Source: Fagopyrum homotropicum (taxonomy: Eukaryota > Streptophyta > Magnoliopsida > Caryophyllales > Polygonaceae). From it: a DNA stretch of 64,000 bases. Below are positions 22,201-33,589 of the stretch, one piece after another (within the stretch, counting starts at the first letter, position 1; every line of letters begins with the position of its first letter). Under the pieces are notes generated by a model. The model was not told the origin of the DNA and did not search any database. It was given only the letters and a program-made list of their open reading frames with translations. The translations under genes and the position numbers were made by a program. Location: NCBI GenBank assembly GCA_033239125.1, contig BSWB01000002.1:2017001-2081000 (forward strand). The letters run 5' to 3'.

Positions 22201-25200
22201 ACCTTTTAATTTCAATTTGAAATTAACCCTTTATTTGACTGATAATCTTACTCTACAGCCTTCACTTTCATCCGGTTACAAGATAGTGTTGGTCAATAAT
22301 CTCCAGTATTTGACCATTTCATATGCACTATTAAACAAATAGGGCACAACTAGTCATCCCACTTGGATGGGAACTTGATGACATTAGAATCAGTACTTCT
22401 AGGAGCGGTCTTTTTTTTGAAAAAAACTCTTGAGGACCTTTAGCTACTTCTTGCTCATAAATACCCCCTCCAATCAACTATAAGCCATTTTAAGCCTTCA
22501 AATTTTGATCAAGAATATAGGGCATTTTGCATTTTCTAAATAGTGATTTCCGAGAATTGTCATAAGTTTATGTTCTTTTATATTTTATTTTCAATTTATT
22601 GGCTGTAAAGGATGGTGACAATTAATAAGTGCTAAAATTGATGAAAATTTTTATAAAAAACAGTGATACTTTTTAGTTATTTAATACTTTCAATGAAATT
22701 TTGTTGAATGATAAAAATGTTTTATATAGTTGGTTGAGGGAATAGAAAACACTAGAAAACCAACAATTTTTCTCTGCAAGTTAAGTTTTCTCAACAACAG
22801 TTTATTGTATTTCTTGAAATTTGCAATTAATTTGTGTACTTGTATCTTTTCCATTGTTTAGGAGCTGGAAACTGAAGAAATACTGAAGCAGTTGAAGTAT
22901 ATAGAAATGGCAAGTGTTGTTTCCTGTAACTCTCTCTTGACTTTCTATTGATAATTGAATTGGAGACCTAATTTTCACCATTATATGAATTGAAGTAGTC
23001 TTTTTGCAATCTAGGGGTGCATCATGCTATTGTCAATGTTAGTAGATGAAAGCATTAATATATTTATTAGAGAACGCGTTTGAAGATGTTATTGACCACT
23101 AGAGTGAAAATCGGGAAACAATAGAAAAATACACACAATTCAGACTAACACATACAAGAATACAAAAACGCAAGGAAAATAAAAAGAAATTCAGCTTAGT
23201 TTTCGGGCACAATCCTTTTTTTGCTCTAAGCCTCCAGGCCAAAGTAGATGCAAGCCTTTTGAAAATTTTTCCGGATATCTAATTAGGATAAGCAATACCT
23301 TACTCATACTACTTCTCTTTGTTAGTAGCATGGGCTACTGAAGTGGTACTAACAAAAGTCTAGCATTTCACCTCGCAGCCTAAAAAGGCCCTAGAAGTCT
23401 AGAACCTTCTTCTTCTTCAGTGTATCCATGTGCCTAAAAAGGCCACCCCCTAAAACAAGCCTTGCCCTCAAAATTGGAGTAAGACTCTGCTGATAGTTGC
23501 TACTAACGGTAGCCAATTCCACCAGATCTTACCATCACAGGAATAAGTCAAGTAGCTGTCACGTAATCCATTTTGAGCAACAAGTTGATTTCTAGCAACC
23601 AACCATGCAGTAATAACCAATGATCGCCTCATCACAAGGAAACCTAAGAATCAGGATGTTAACGTATGCCCCTGGAACATCCCTCAATAAATCTTTAAAA
23701 AAAATAAATTCCAGCTACAAGAAATTTGGTGGTTCTCAACTATCAGCAAAGTCTGGCATGAACCCAATGTGAGGAAAATGCACTAGCTCCTTAAAAGAAA
23801 CTCAATTTCAGCTTTGTAGACCAGGCAAGGCCAAACCCATAGCTGTAGGTAAACATTCCCAGACCTTAAGCTTTGACCATGGTTCAGTATGTAGAAAAAT
23901 ATCTCATACATGCAGTCAGATTGATTATCAACCACGAGCAACAAGAAAACTTGGCTTGACACACCTGAGTTAACTGATCCACGTTGTTCAACCCTCCCAG
24001 ATATTGCTTTGAAGAACTCCACTACTAGCCACTGTAAGCTTCTTTGATTATGTTCCTGATTATTCATTTCTAAAACAAGGTAGATGCCCCCAAAGACCAT
24101 GCAAGTGGTTTACAGCAATTTATTGCAACCAATTCCAGCTTCTGAAGACCCACGTGCTTGAATGAAGAGGAATTTGATTATGCACCCAACTACTTCGTAT
24201 GAAATCCATGAGCCTACTCCAGTCCCTTGTTATCCGTTCCAGTATAGCTAACCAGATATTATCCTTTTCTCCTCATTGCTTGAGATATCATCTATATACA
24301 TCATTATGCAACAAAATATGTGATAATAACTGAATTATAAAATGAATGAATAGCAGTTTTTTTTATTACCAAACTATTAGATGTATACATTATCTGCTAG
24401 ATGTACTGCTGCAAAAGCTTTCTTCTCAATGCTACTTTTGAAGCCGTGTGATCTAGCATTCATCGTATATTAGATAATGTTTGTATTGTGCATGCAAAAT
24501 ATGTTTTCCTGAGAACTGTCCCTTCTTATCCAAGCAAGTTCCATAACCTGATGGTATATGATATTATGATTTTCGTCTGACACTGACAGTCTTATAGTCT
24601 TGGCAACCTTATGCTACCAATAATCTTTTTATCCACGTGTTGATAATATCACTACTGTTGTATTGTTATCCTCTTTCATTTGTCATATCCACTGTTTTCC
24701 TGTCATCAACTCCCTTACTCATAAGCTACATCACCGTTATCACAAAGGTGTTGCTTTAATCCTGCTGATCTTAGAAATTATGTCTATAATTCCTCGTGTC
24801 TGTTTGGGTAGTTCCCATGTGGAATTTTTCTATCTGGCCTTTGTTATGATTTTGGTTACTTATCTAGAGGTTTAGATGAAAGACAACATCAGGCACAAGG
24901 ATGTGTCTGGGCTTGCTAGTCCTGAATTAGGGGTCCAACACTGTGGCTAGGAATAAAGTCATAATCAGGGTTTGTGGTCAAATCTGCCTTTTTCTTGGGA
25001 TTTGGCTGGACCAAGAGCTTCTCTTGCAGGGCAAGGGTTTTCCCTTATGTCTCTTTCTTTTGATCGAACTTCTGCTATCTCTCTGTTCCCTCACTGTTTA
25101 GGTTATTGTTTTGGTGGTGAATTGGTGTTTGCTTGAGCTGTTTTTTTTGGTTGCTTGTTGCCACTTAATGTTTGGCCAGTTTTCTCTCTTATAGAAAATA

Positions 25201-26023
25201 GGCTGACCGTGAAAGTGTGTTTGGTGGCAATGCTATAAGCTGTTTTTCACGGAAAAACTTTGGGCCAGAGCACTAAATACTGAGAGGGTGAAAAATTATT
25301 TTCTAGTATGCTGCCAAACACAACCTAAAATTGTTCAATGACCACTTCTAAAATTTCTGGAACTATCTTTTATAGTAAAATAACAGGAACAGTCTACATT
25401 GAGTGCTTTGGATTTGGGAAACAATAACATTTCTGGAACTACCTTACAGCCGTTTGATGATAAAATAAGTTGTTTGAAAGTTTTGTTTTGAAAAATGAAA
25501 AATTAATGCTTTGGGAAACAATGAATTTCTGGAACTATATTTTAGCCATTTCTCGATAAAATAAATAGTTTGAATTTTTTATGTTGAAACATGACAAATT
25601 AATGCTGTAACGATTTGCATACCATGCATTTGATATACAGCTTAGAAGCATTCATAATATTAAGATGCACAAGCTGGTCATAACTGTGGTATAGTTGGAT
25701 AATTTAGATGTTCTTTTGGCTAGCCAATAGTCATCTAGCTAAATGAGTTTATCATAAAAAACGACTTTGTGTTCTTAGTGGTATTCAGCTGATGCATGCG
25801 AATTGACTGAAAGTTTTAGCTTATAATTTGAAGTGACCTTAATTATGATGCCGGTTTGGCGTTCTGATTGTTATTTACTTTGTATTGCTGTCTGTGGAAC
25901 GGAAACTGTCATCTTAGTTGAACTTTGTATTATACTTTGCAGCTAAGACCACGGCTAGTAGCAAAGAAACAAAGACTGGATGCTGCAGAAACTAATGATT
26001 CGGGAAAGCCTGATGATGGTTAA
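19230..26023 (+). CDS. PHD-finger protein with a 29-residue N-terminal repeat
   Basis: Six coding exons: 19230-20530, 21106-21166, 21261-21376, 21864-21954, 22862-22909, 25943-26023; 565 residues. The frame is open upstream to 19125, but 19230 is the first in-frame ATG; a start at 19263 (MEGEGPAL) is also possible. Residues 45-140 hold three exact-length 29-residue repeats plus a partial fourth. A C4HC3 PHD zinc finger lies at about residues 317-366 (CNVC, CDHC, HFSC, CQCC), of the kind that reads histone H3 tails. The C-terminal part (NWLQCGDVIVG, GKWRRAPLFEVQ, ADCAVPQELE, LRPRLVAKKQ) is a conserved plant module of unknown function. It is probably a nuclear chromatin regulator. The last intron is 3 kb, starts with a GC donor and contains transposon relics. 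Confidence 0.85.
19362..19655 (+). repeat. 87-bp coding tandem repeat in the PHD gene
   Basis: Units start at 19362, 19449, 19536 and 19623 (partial), each exactly 87 bp. Each encodes a 29-residue unit of the form VY(K/R)RR...NPT...PYVSAKN-PTYEG. The period is a whole number of codons, so copy-number change would keep frame. The segment is basic and rich in Tyr, Pro and Thr. Confidence 0.9.
23100..23560 (-). pseudogene. Possible degraded Ty3/gypsy pol tail in the last PHD intron
   Basis: Read on the minus strand, a decayed frame shows W-NWLPLVATISRVLLQF followed, after a frameshift, by NFEGKACFRG and then GHGYTEEEE-like residues. This resembles the chromodomain-like end of Ty3/gypsy integrase (VLVQW-GLP...ATWED...F-L-DK...GG). 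No LTR was found. Weak call. Confidence 0.3.
25215..25325. mobile_element. Short MITE-like element in the last PHD intron
   Basis: About 110 bp with inverted ends: GTGTTTGGTGGCAATGC on the left and the reverse complement of GTGTTTGGCAGCATAC on the right. The TGTTTGG end is typical of plant hAT-type MITEs. The target duplication is unclear. Confidence 0.4.
25358..25610. repeat. Three diverged tandem copies of about 70-100 bp
   Basis: Copies begin near 25358, 25431 and 25528 with TTTCTGGAACTA. They share GATAAAATAA, TTTGAAAGTTTT and GCTTTGGGAAACAAT in the same order. Noncoding, in the 3-kb intron. Confidence 0.6.
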
Positions 26024-26955
26024 GTGCACAGCTAATGGTAGACGCCTAATTAAGAGGTTTGCGTAGCTTAGCTTTTTTTGGTACAGCTGATACGTGTATA
26101 CTGGTGACATATTTTGCGAATCTTTTGGGGAAATGGTTGTTGCTAATCAATCCATCACAATGAACCATGATTGTGTGCCGGAATCTGAGTATCTAGGTTG
26201 TGGTATGTATATGCTTTTGATGTTATTACAGTAGCACTAATCTTGCGCCGCCTTGTTCTACATTTTTTGCTTTCGCATAACATTTGAAACAAAAATAGGT
26301 GAAAATTTTGGCATGATTGAGTGGGTGGGCATTGTTTGGATAGAAAAGTTTTTAACACAAGAGTTGGAATAACTTTAAGGCTTGTTTGGTATCGGTATCA
26401 CTATGACATATGAAGATATGTAATAAGTGGTATTGATAGTCATTTTTCTTTTTGGTTTATTAAAATGACACTCTGCAGATACTAGTCAGATAAATGAATA
26501 TTTAGTATCTGTCGTCGTTCATATACTAATATCCTTTCAAAAATCAATCTAAAATTACCTTAGCCTGAACCCCATACCACGTATCTCATATTGATACCTC
26601 CGCTAACTCGCGCATGATATCGATACATAGCAAGCCTCGGTTATGTATGATGTGTTTTGGATGAATATGAAATGCTATCAATATTTTCTTTTTTTCCTTC
26701 TCAAGCTTCAATACGAAAGAAGAGACAAGGAGTGGTGAATTTATGCACCAGTATTGAGTAAACTTTACACTATGGTTGAGACCGCCCAGCCAGTAACAGA
26801 ACTACATAGTCTGTGTCATATTGAGAATAAGTAATCCAAGTTTTACACAATGCAGTTAAAACAGAGGGAGCTAAAAACAGATACCAAAGTGTATAAAGAA
26901 CATCGTATACATGAATACCCTTGTCAGCATGCACAATAACCGAATATCGAGTTGA
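26024..26955. mobile_element. Convergent intergenic region with a MITE-like insertion at about 26377-26640
   Basis: This holds the 3' ends of the plus-strand PHD gene and the minus-strand Mpv17 gene. Between them lies a segment with imperfect inverted ends: AGGCTTGTTTGGTATCGG on the left, and AGGCTTGCTATGTATCG as the reverse complement of the right end near 26620-26637. The tandem of TTA flanks is imperfect, so assignment to PIF/Harbinger is tentative. Confidence 0.4.
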
Positions 26956-29701
26956 TCAGCTTGCTTTCTCTAAACTTGCCATGTATGTCAAATAAATGGT
27001 CCAGATATATGAAAATCCATTGCTCATCAAAGGCTGCAAGATAATAATATGCAGACAAATCAGCATTAGAAACAAGAAGGTTCAAACGAAAATTTGCTCT
27101 AGTAGAATCATTGTATACTTGGGCGTTACTGCAAATACTTGCGATTTTGTAATCATGTCAGGTTTTCCATACATTGTAATAAATTAGATGCAAATATGTT
27201 GTTTGCTGATAGATCATAAAAGTAAAATATGGCTTAGGGTCTATTTGGATGTCAGATGTTCAGAAATGAGCAAATCTTATTTCCAAGTTATCATATACAC
27301 TTGTACAAGAGGCCCTATACTTTATTGGGGGGTTTAAAACCGACGACCAAACCCTGTCAAACGTCAATGATATCAAACAGAAAATTCAAGACTCACCTGT
27401 AGGTGAACAGGAACGAATCTGAAAGTTATGAAATCACACATGGGCCAGAACATGACACCATTTAGCAATGTAGTGAGCAAGTCCCTTCTTAACCTTGCAA
27501 TTATATCTGTATAGTGCTCACCTGAAAGAAATAGCACAAATGGTAAATTGACATGAAAAAAATTCTAATAATGAGTGGTAGGTTTGTAGTTTGTTGACCA
27601 CACACCATATTGGAACCTAGCTCGACATCAAGACAAAAGTCAAAAGGTAATGTGTGAGCCAAACTAGTGTAAGAATGCATTAGGGCACACCTGATGCATT
27701 TAAGACTCAAATCTTTTGTCACAGCTTGATACTGAACTATAAATATAGCATATGATAATATAATGCTAATCTTAGTTTAAACATCTATCACCCATAACTA
27801 CCTTCTCACTTTTTTTTTACACCTCTTCAGCAAATGTACTGATACAGGAAAAATGGAAAATTAACCTAATAGTAGCTGACATAGTGCATATAAAATATCT
27901 TCTTTTGTGAGAGATAACCGTGAAGGTAGCAGAAGATGAGTTTCATGATTACATACCTTGTAGCGCTGCATTCATTGAGAAAAATATCACGGTCATAAGA
28001 GGTCCATAAATCGATTGACCCAACACCATTTTCTTTGCAGTAGATAGCAGATCACATCCTGGAAAGGTTCTTGACATTAAGTTGAACCAGAAGTGTAGTG
28101 TTGGTCCCAAAATTACCAGCCCGTATGTAGCCATGCGTAATGTCCGTGAAAAATCATATGATGCTGAAGATGGCAGAGCTATTGTCTGAAGGCATTAGTT
28201 AGTTAAGGATATACATTAGGACTGTTGGCATCAACTAATTCAGGAATAAAGAAAACATAATTACAGATTCAGGCATATAGATGACTTATCCAGCAGATTG
28301 TTTAGTATATAAGAATAAGAACCACATAACTTGGTTCTATTGTTTTTTTTTTTTTTTCAAATACTTCTACTGTTTTCATTTTTCTACCAATTTTGTTAGT
28401 GCCAGCGGGTGTGGAAGGGAACGAGATGAGCAACATCAACAGATGTAGCATAAACCCTCATTAGATTGAATGTATAGCGGGAAAAGAGGGACTAACTGCT
28501 GATTACAACACAGGATCACCTATAACACTGATTGCAAACTACTGAAATATAAACTAGGAAGAAGTTTACATTAAAGTTTGTCAGATATTTCATTCACCAT
28601 TGTTGGATCACCAGATGCAAACTCTTTTGAGAATCAAGTAACTTGTGTTCATGATGCCTTCGTTGTGGAAAAATCCCATATCAATTTCTAGCTATGATGT
28701 CTGTTTGATATCCCATATCAATTTCTATATATGATGTCTGTCCAAAGCATAAGGCCCTCAACAAATTCATGCACAAAGTCCAGCAAATTAGTACTGAGAA
28801 CCAAACACATCTACTAATGGGTCGTTTGATCGAGCCCTGTATGAGCTGGTCCGATATGATCAGAAAATAATCTTGGTCTTTAGCAAGACAGAAGGACCGT
28901 AAAGGACTATGCATCATAAAACCTTCCTTAAGAATGATTTTCCAAAACACTAAAATGTCGCTCCTACATAATTAGCCTCCACAAATCTACAACCTAGGAA
29001 AGAACAGTCCAGATTTGCTACAAGCAAATCAAAATGTATGATGAAAAGCTATGAATCTCCAGCTGAAAATAATATAACAATACTCTCCAAGAACCAATGT
29101 ACAAGTTCTGTCTAAACACTAAACAATCTTGCTCCAAACGCGTAGCATTTACTACAAACAACTTCAATCTTTAAAAATGGTTGTTTTTTCACAGGATCTA
29201 CGGACAAAAACCATCTGTAAGCTGCTAAATTAATTAATAACAGCCAGTAGCCAAATGGCATCCCATTTTTCGAACAGAAAAATGGAATTAGGTGTTATGT
29301 TGGTAAACTCTTCCACCTAACAGGTGATTCAACAAAATGCGTTTACAAGAAATGCATTTCGGGTTTGTTCAAACCTGGGAAGACAAGTCGGCGGCGATGT
29401 AAATCAGTGAAGAAGTAATACTCTTCGTCAGAATAGGGCGAGACTTCACCATCCCCAAATACCAACCCACCAATCCGAGTTTTGGCAAGGAAGTCGAACC
29501 TAACGAAGAAGAAATCACATTGGGGGCCGAAGAATCGACTTTCTGGCCTCTTTTGAAGAAATTGGAGGATCGGAAACGTTGCTGCTGCTGGTAGTGCTCG
29601 AATTTGTACGGAGGAAATGGATTGTTCTTGAAAGGGGCAAGGCTTTTGGTGCTAAGGAGACGGAAAATGGAGGATTGACTTTTAAGGAAAGAAGACGCCA
29701 T
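26956..29701 (-). CDS. Mpv17/PMP22 family membrane protein
   Basis: Four coding exons: 29701-29375, 28185-27957, 27521-27397, 27033-26956; 252 residues, closing in frame. Residues 1-80 are rich in Ser, Lys and Arg with few acidic residues (MASSFLKSQSSIFRLLSTK), consistent with a mitochondrial or plastid targeting peptide. The rest shows the family signature: WYLGMVKSRPILTKSITSSL, the R-MATYGLVILGPTLHFWF block, then NGVMFWPMCDFITFRFVP and the C-terminal SYIWTIYLTYMAS. These proteins have about four membrane helices and sit in mitochondrial inner, peroxisomal or plastid membranes; mammalian and yeast members act as channels or stress-related membrane factors. The plant substrate is unknown. Two G-boxes lie just upstream. 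Confidence 0.9.
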
Positions 29702-29870
29702 TGTTGATCGGCGTCGATAGCAGAAGAGCTTTCTCGAGGGTTTAAGAAAGGGTTTTGGGGAATTTGAAGCTTGTGTTGTGCTTTGTATTTCTTCTCCTAT
29801 AAACTCGGGAAGGGACATGAGTCAAAAGTCTCGAAAACTATTGTGTTTTGACCCACGTAGGGTCGGTGGA

Positions 29871-29899
29871 CACGTGGAGAGTTATTATGGCGCCACGTG
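29871..29899. promoter_or_regulatory. Paired G-box / ABRE-like elements upstream of the Mpv17 gene
   Basis: Two perfect CACGTG cores (29871-29876 and 29894-29899) are 23 bp apart, with a third partial ACGT core (CCACGTAG) at 29853. They lie about 170-200 bp upstream of the start codon. CACGTG is bound by plant bZIP and bHLH factors, and paired copies are common in abscisic-acid and light-responsive promoters. Function is inferred. Confidence 0.55.
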
Positions 29900-30481
29900 G
29901 TTGCTGACGCAATGGTTGACAATAATTAATCGAGCAACTACATGTCTCATTTGTCACGCGAATTCATTCAAAAATGTTTCTTTTTAAAGATGATTTTTGG
30001 AAATAAAAGAAAATTGTATAAATTTTATGCTAATTAAGAATTTTTTCACCAACTTTGAGTTTTATTTTTTATTCTAAAAAAATACCATCATTGAAGTTTA
30101 CGGACATATATAATTTTAGTGAGAATTTTTCATTTTAGTATTACATATAATATGTATTGTAATATCAACTAAATCTCGTTTGGTTTCAGATCCGAAACGG
30201 AATTTTGTTCATGAAAAGTTTTAGAACTATGTGATTTAAAATAGTAAAAATTTGAATATCAGATGAAAAAATAAATTGTTTTTTTAGAGAAATCGGCATC
30301 TTATTGATTACTTTTATGATTAATATATAGTATTATATTCATTTTCATTCCGTTTTAGAAGTTGAAACCTAAATAGACCCTAATTCTAAAAGCTTAAAAA
30401 TCCAAAAAAAGTGTTCTAAGAAATATAATTTCAGTTGTTAAACGAAACGAAATTAGTATGAAGGGTTTTTAAATACACTTA

Positions 30482-30743
30482 GGGCCCGTTTGCTTCCAAC
30501 TCCGAAAACGGAAACGGAACGGAATGGAAACGAATTTAGTCCATATATGTATCCTTATTCATGAAATTTTATGGAATAAGATTTGCACTTGTCTCCCCAC
30601 ATTTTGTTACCTATAGGGTATCAAAAGTAATCGAATTCAACTCTAATTACTTCAAACCACAAAGAATGATTTCATAAACTTTCATGAATTAGGGTGTACA
30701 TGTGGACTAGATTCGTGAATCAGAGTTAAAACCAACCGGGCCC
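30482..30743. mobile_element. PIF/Harbinger-type (Tourist-like) MITE
   Basis: A 262-bp element with ends GGGCCCGTTTG...CAACCGGGCCC, flanked by the 3-bp duplication TTA (30479-30481 and 30744-30746). Size, ends and TTA target fit the PIF/Harbinger class. No coding content. Confidence 0.7.
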
Positions 30744-31331
30744 TTAATTTATCCCGTACATCAAACTCTTTTTCATTTTAAGAAAAAACTATTCTCAGAG
30801 GAATTCACTTCCACTATGATTACATTATTACTCAAGATTGATTATGCGAGCCCACACAAAATATCAACCAATTTATGGGCAATAATTGCAGGGTAGCTTT
30901 ATGTGACGTCCCTAGATTGAGACATTAACAACCAAGTTGTATTGAATACAACAAATGAAAATTTATTTTGATAAAAAAGAATTCATAAATTCACACAAAT
31001 AAACAGTTTTTTAAGGTTATGTTTGCGGTACTTTGTTTCTTTTAGACTTCAAATTGGCTCGTTCCATTGCATAATTTGGCTAAATTGACAAACTGGCTTT
31101 TTTTTTTTTGTTAGGTTGCACTTGGAGAAGCACATTAAGCCCAATAGTAATGGAGTTCTCGATAACTTCCTTGTTTTTGTGTGATTTGTATTTGTGATGA
31201 TAGATGTTGCATAGCAGATACTCGAGATTGTTATTCGTACCACATGTTCCGTACTATCCATACCCGTGGTCCGACTACGCGTAGACGTAGCAATAAGTTG
31301 ATTCCGTTCAAAAAATATAGAAAAATGGCTA

Positions 31332-31358
31332 CGACTACGCACGGTGGATGCGTAGTCG
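31332..31358. repeat. Perfect 10-bp inverted repeat
   Basis: CGACTACGCA, a 7-base loop, then TGCGTAGTCG. A related palindrome CTACGCGTAG lies about 60 bp upstream. They belong to a locally GC-rich patch that may be a decayed DNA transposon. Confidence 0.7.
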
Positions 31359-31577
31359 CCCATATCGAAAATTATTGCGTAGCCATAATAGTACAAGATT
31401 AGCTAGCCAGAACATCAAAGTTTCTTTTTTGTGTAAAACAAAAATAGAAATGCAAAATATTGTCATGTTGTACTATGAACCGGTTTGGACCGGAAAAACA
31501 ATTTGCAGGACCTGGACCAATTGCTTAGGTCCTGGACCAATGTCCCAAACAGATGAAGTTTGCTCCAACCGGTCCAA

Positions 31578-31654
31578 GACTTGACCGGATTGAACCAGGC
31601 CTAGACCTGGTCCAGGACTCGACCGGATTGAACCAGGCCTAGACCTGACCAGTT
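31578..31654. repeat. 38-bp tandem repeat
   Basis: Two nearly identical 38-bp units with the core GACCGGATTGAACCAGGCC at 31583 and 31621. Similar CCGGT and GGTCCTGGACCA motifs occur from 31480 on, so the patch is built from short related words. Confidence 0.8.
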
Positions 31655-33589
31655 TTTATGTAAAAGAAAATCGACTATTATGAATGTCGAGGGAAGTTCT
31701 AGTTTCGAGTTTCTTCCCTCTGACATCTCCCGGCAACTTACATTGAAATTTTCAGCATTTATTTACTGATGTTAAACTTCATTTTTAAGAAGTTTTGGCT
31801 AACAAACATATTTAAAAATACAATATTTTAAGAACTGGTTTCATCAATCTAGCTTTCTTTCAGAAATTCATCTAGGTTTTTTTAAAATTTGTTCAAAATT
31901 ATCCCTAGTATGAAATCAAATGAAGGTTCTGTCACTCTACATGCAACCTAAACCTAATATAAAGTAATAAAACATTAGCAAATCGAATTACTACAACAAA
32001 AGCACACTCAATTGGAAATAAAACCTCTGTAAAATGTATTACAAAACATAGGCTTGACTACATAACCAATTAACTGACCCTATAAAAATATTCTTCCAAA
32101 AAACTTCCTCCCCAGGTATGATAAGAAAATAAAGATTAACGAAGATAATATAGAAAGCAAAACCAATGTGATTCAATTTCTATTGGCTTCGTTCAAACAC
32201 CCAGACACTGCTCTAACCTGATGTATTTCATACCTGATACTTATGATCCAACGAAGAAGTCGTGATCATATACCAGTTAGATGGTACAAAAGATGAAAAT
32301 GCAAATGACTGAAAATCACCATAGTGCTGTGGACTTGTATTCTGCATTGCCAGATTAACCTAAACAGAAAGGGTTATAAGCAAATGCAAAATATAAAAAA
32401 AAATATACAAGACGAATGAAAATTTAATTTTATGTGAAAAAAAAAAACTGACAAGACAAACATATTAGGGGAGGTCCTCCTTTAAGGACTAATGATCTCT
32501 ATAACTAATATATTTACTACCAAGCATATTTTCTTTTTCCCAAAAAATATAACTTGTGCATAATTTGTAAATAGCAGAAGTGCATATTTACAAAACTATA
32601 CATTATACACTACTGAAATTTGTATGTGCCCAATCTAATTTATGCACCTTTTTACTCATTACTTTTCATGACAAGGGGGCTCTTCACCTGATCACTTCTC
32701 ACCACTTATGTAATTTTCATGCATAATGTAGATCCAATCAAAATCTTCTAACAAGAACAAAAGATCTTTTTTGATCAGGAAGGCCGAACTAAGGTATTCA
32801 AATGGCTACACTTCTGCAAAAACGGTGTAATAGGGTCAGCTACCTTATTGATACCTAGTAATTATGCTCCCACTTTTCTGAGTAATAGGGTCATCTATCT
32901 AGCCAAGCTTCAAAACTAAATACAGTTAATGTATATGTGGATCTCATTGTGAAAGACCTATTAGTCTATTACTAATGAAAATGAATTCCCAATACAAATC
33001 AACCAGTAAGTTTCAGCTGATATTACAACAGATTTATCGAGTAATAGGTTATATAATTTTATTTTGCCCAAAATATCAAAATGGTTGTATTTCAATACTG
33101 CCACTTCTATAAAAAAAAAATGAAACCTGCCACTTATATAATATAATCGTGGATATAAAAAGAAATTTCTCCTAAAAAATCACCCATTGACATGAACCAG
33201 TATATTTCAGCTGATATCATAAGTTTATCAAACAAAGCTTTTCCTCGGTCTCAAATCGGCTGATAGGAAGTCAATACAAAGATTATAAAAATGCCTCAAA
33301 AGTACATAATTCATGTATTTCTATGTGATATTGTGATCATACAAAAGTACATGACACAGGACGAGTAAACTTGGTGCAGATACTGTTGTGTTTATTTCAG
33401 CTTATCACTTAAAATTGACGATCAAAGTTGGAAACCTTAACATTGGTTATCCACAAAAAAAAAAGAACTTTTTTAGGCTTATAAAGTGAAATATCAACTA
33501 AAGATGTCTAAAGCAAAGCAAGTCCAAGTAGAACAAGAATAAGCTATATACCCTGTAAACACCACAAAGAAGTGCCCGCTTCAGGATGT

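Larger units (their letters stand above)
30747..33589. other. Intergenic and 3' flank of the anchored coiled-coil gene
   Basis: No complete gene. At 32233-32361 (minus) a 42-codon stop-free block is bordered by TTTAG and by CAG followed by GTATGAAA, so it looks like an exon; after the stop codon at 33590 there is also a possible donor (TTACAGG then GTATAT) near 33554. Together they suggest 3'-UTR introns or an alternative transcript end. The rest is AT-rich apart from a GC-richer patch at 31170-31680 with an inverted repeat and a tandem repeat listed separately. Confidence 0.35.

Noticed and set aside
23783..24100. 105-codon minus frame in the last PHD intron
   Set aside because: No family likeness; the intron contains decayed repeats and the frame is within chance length.
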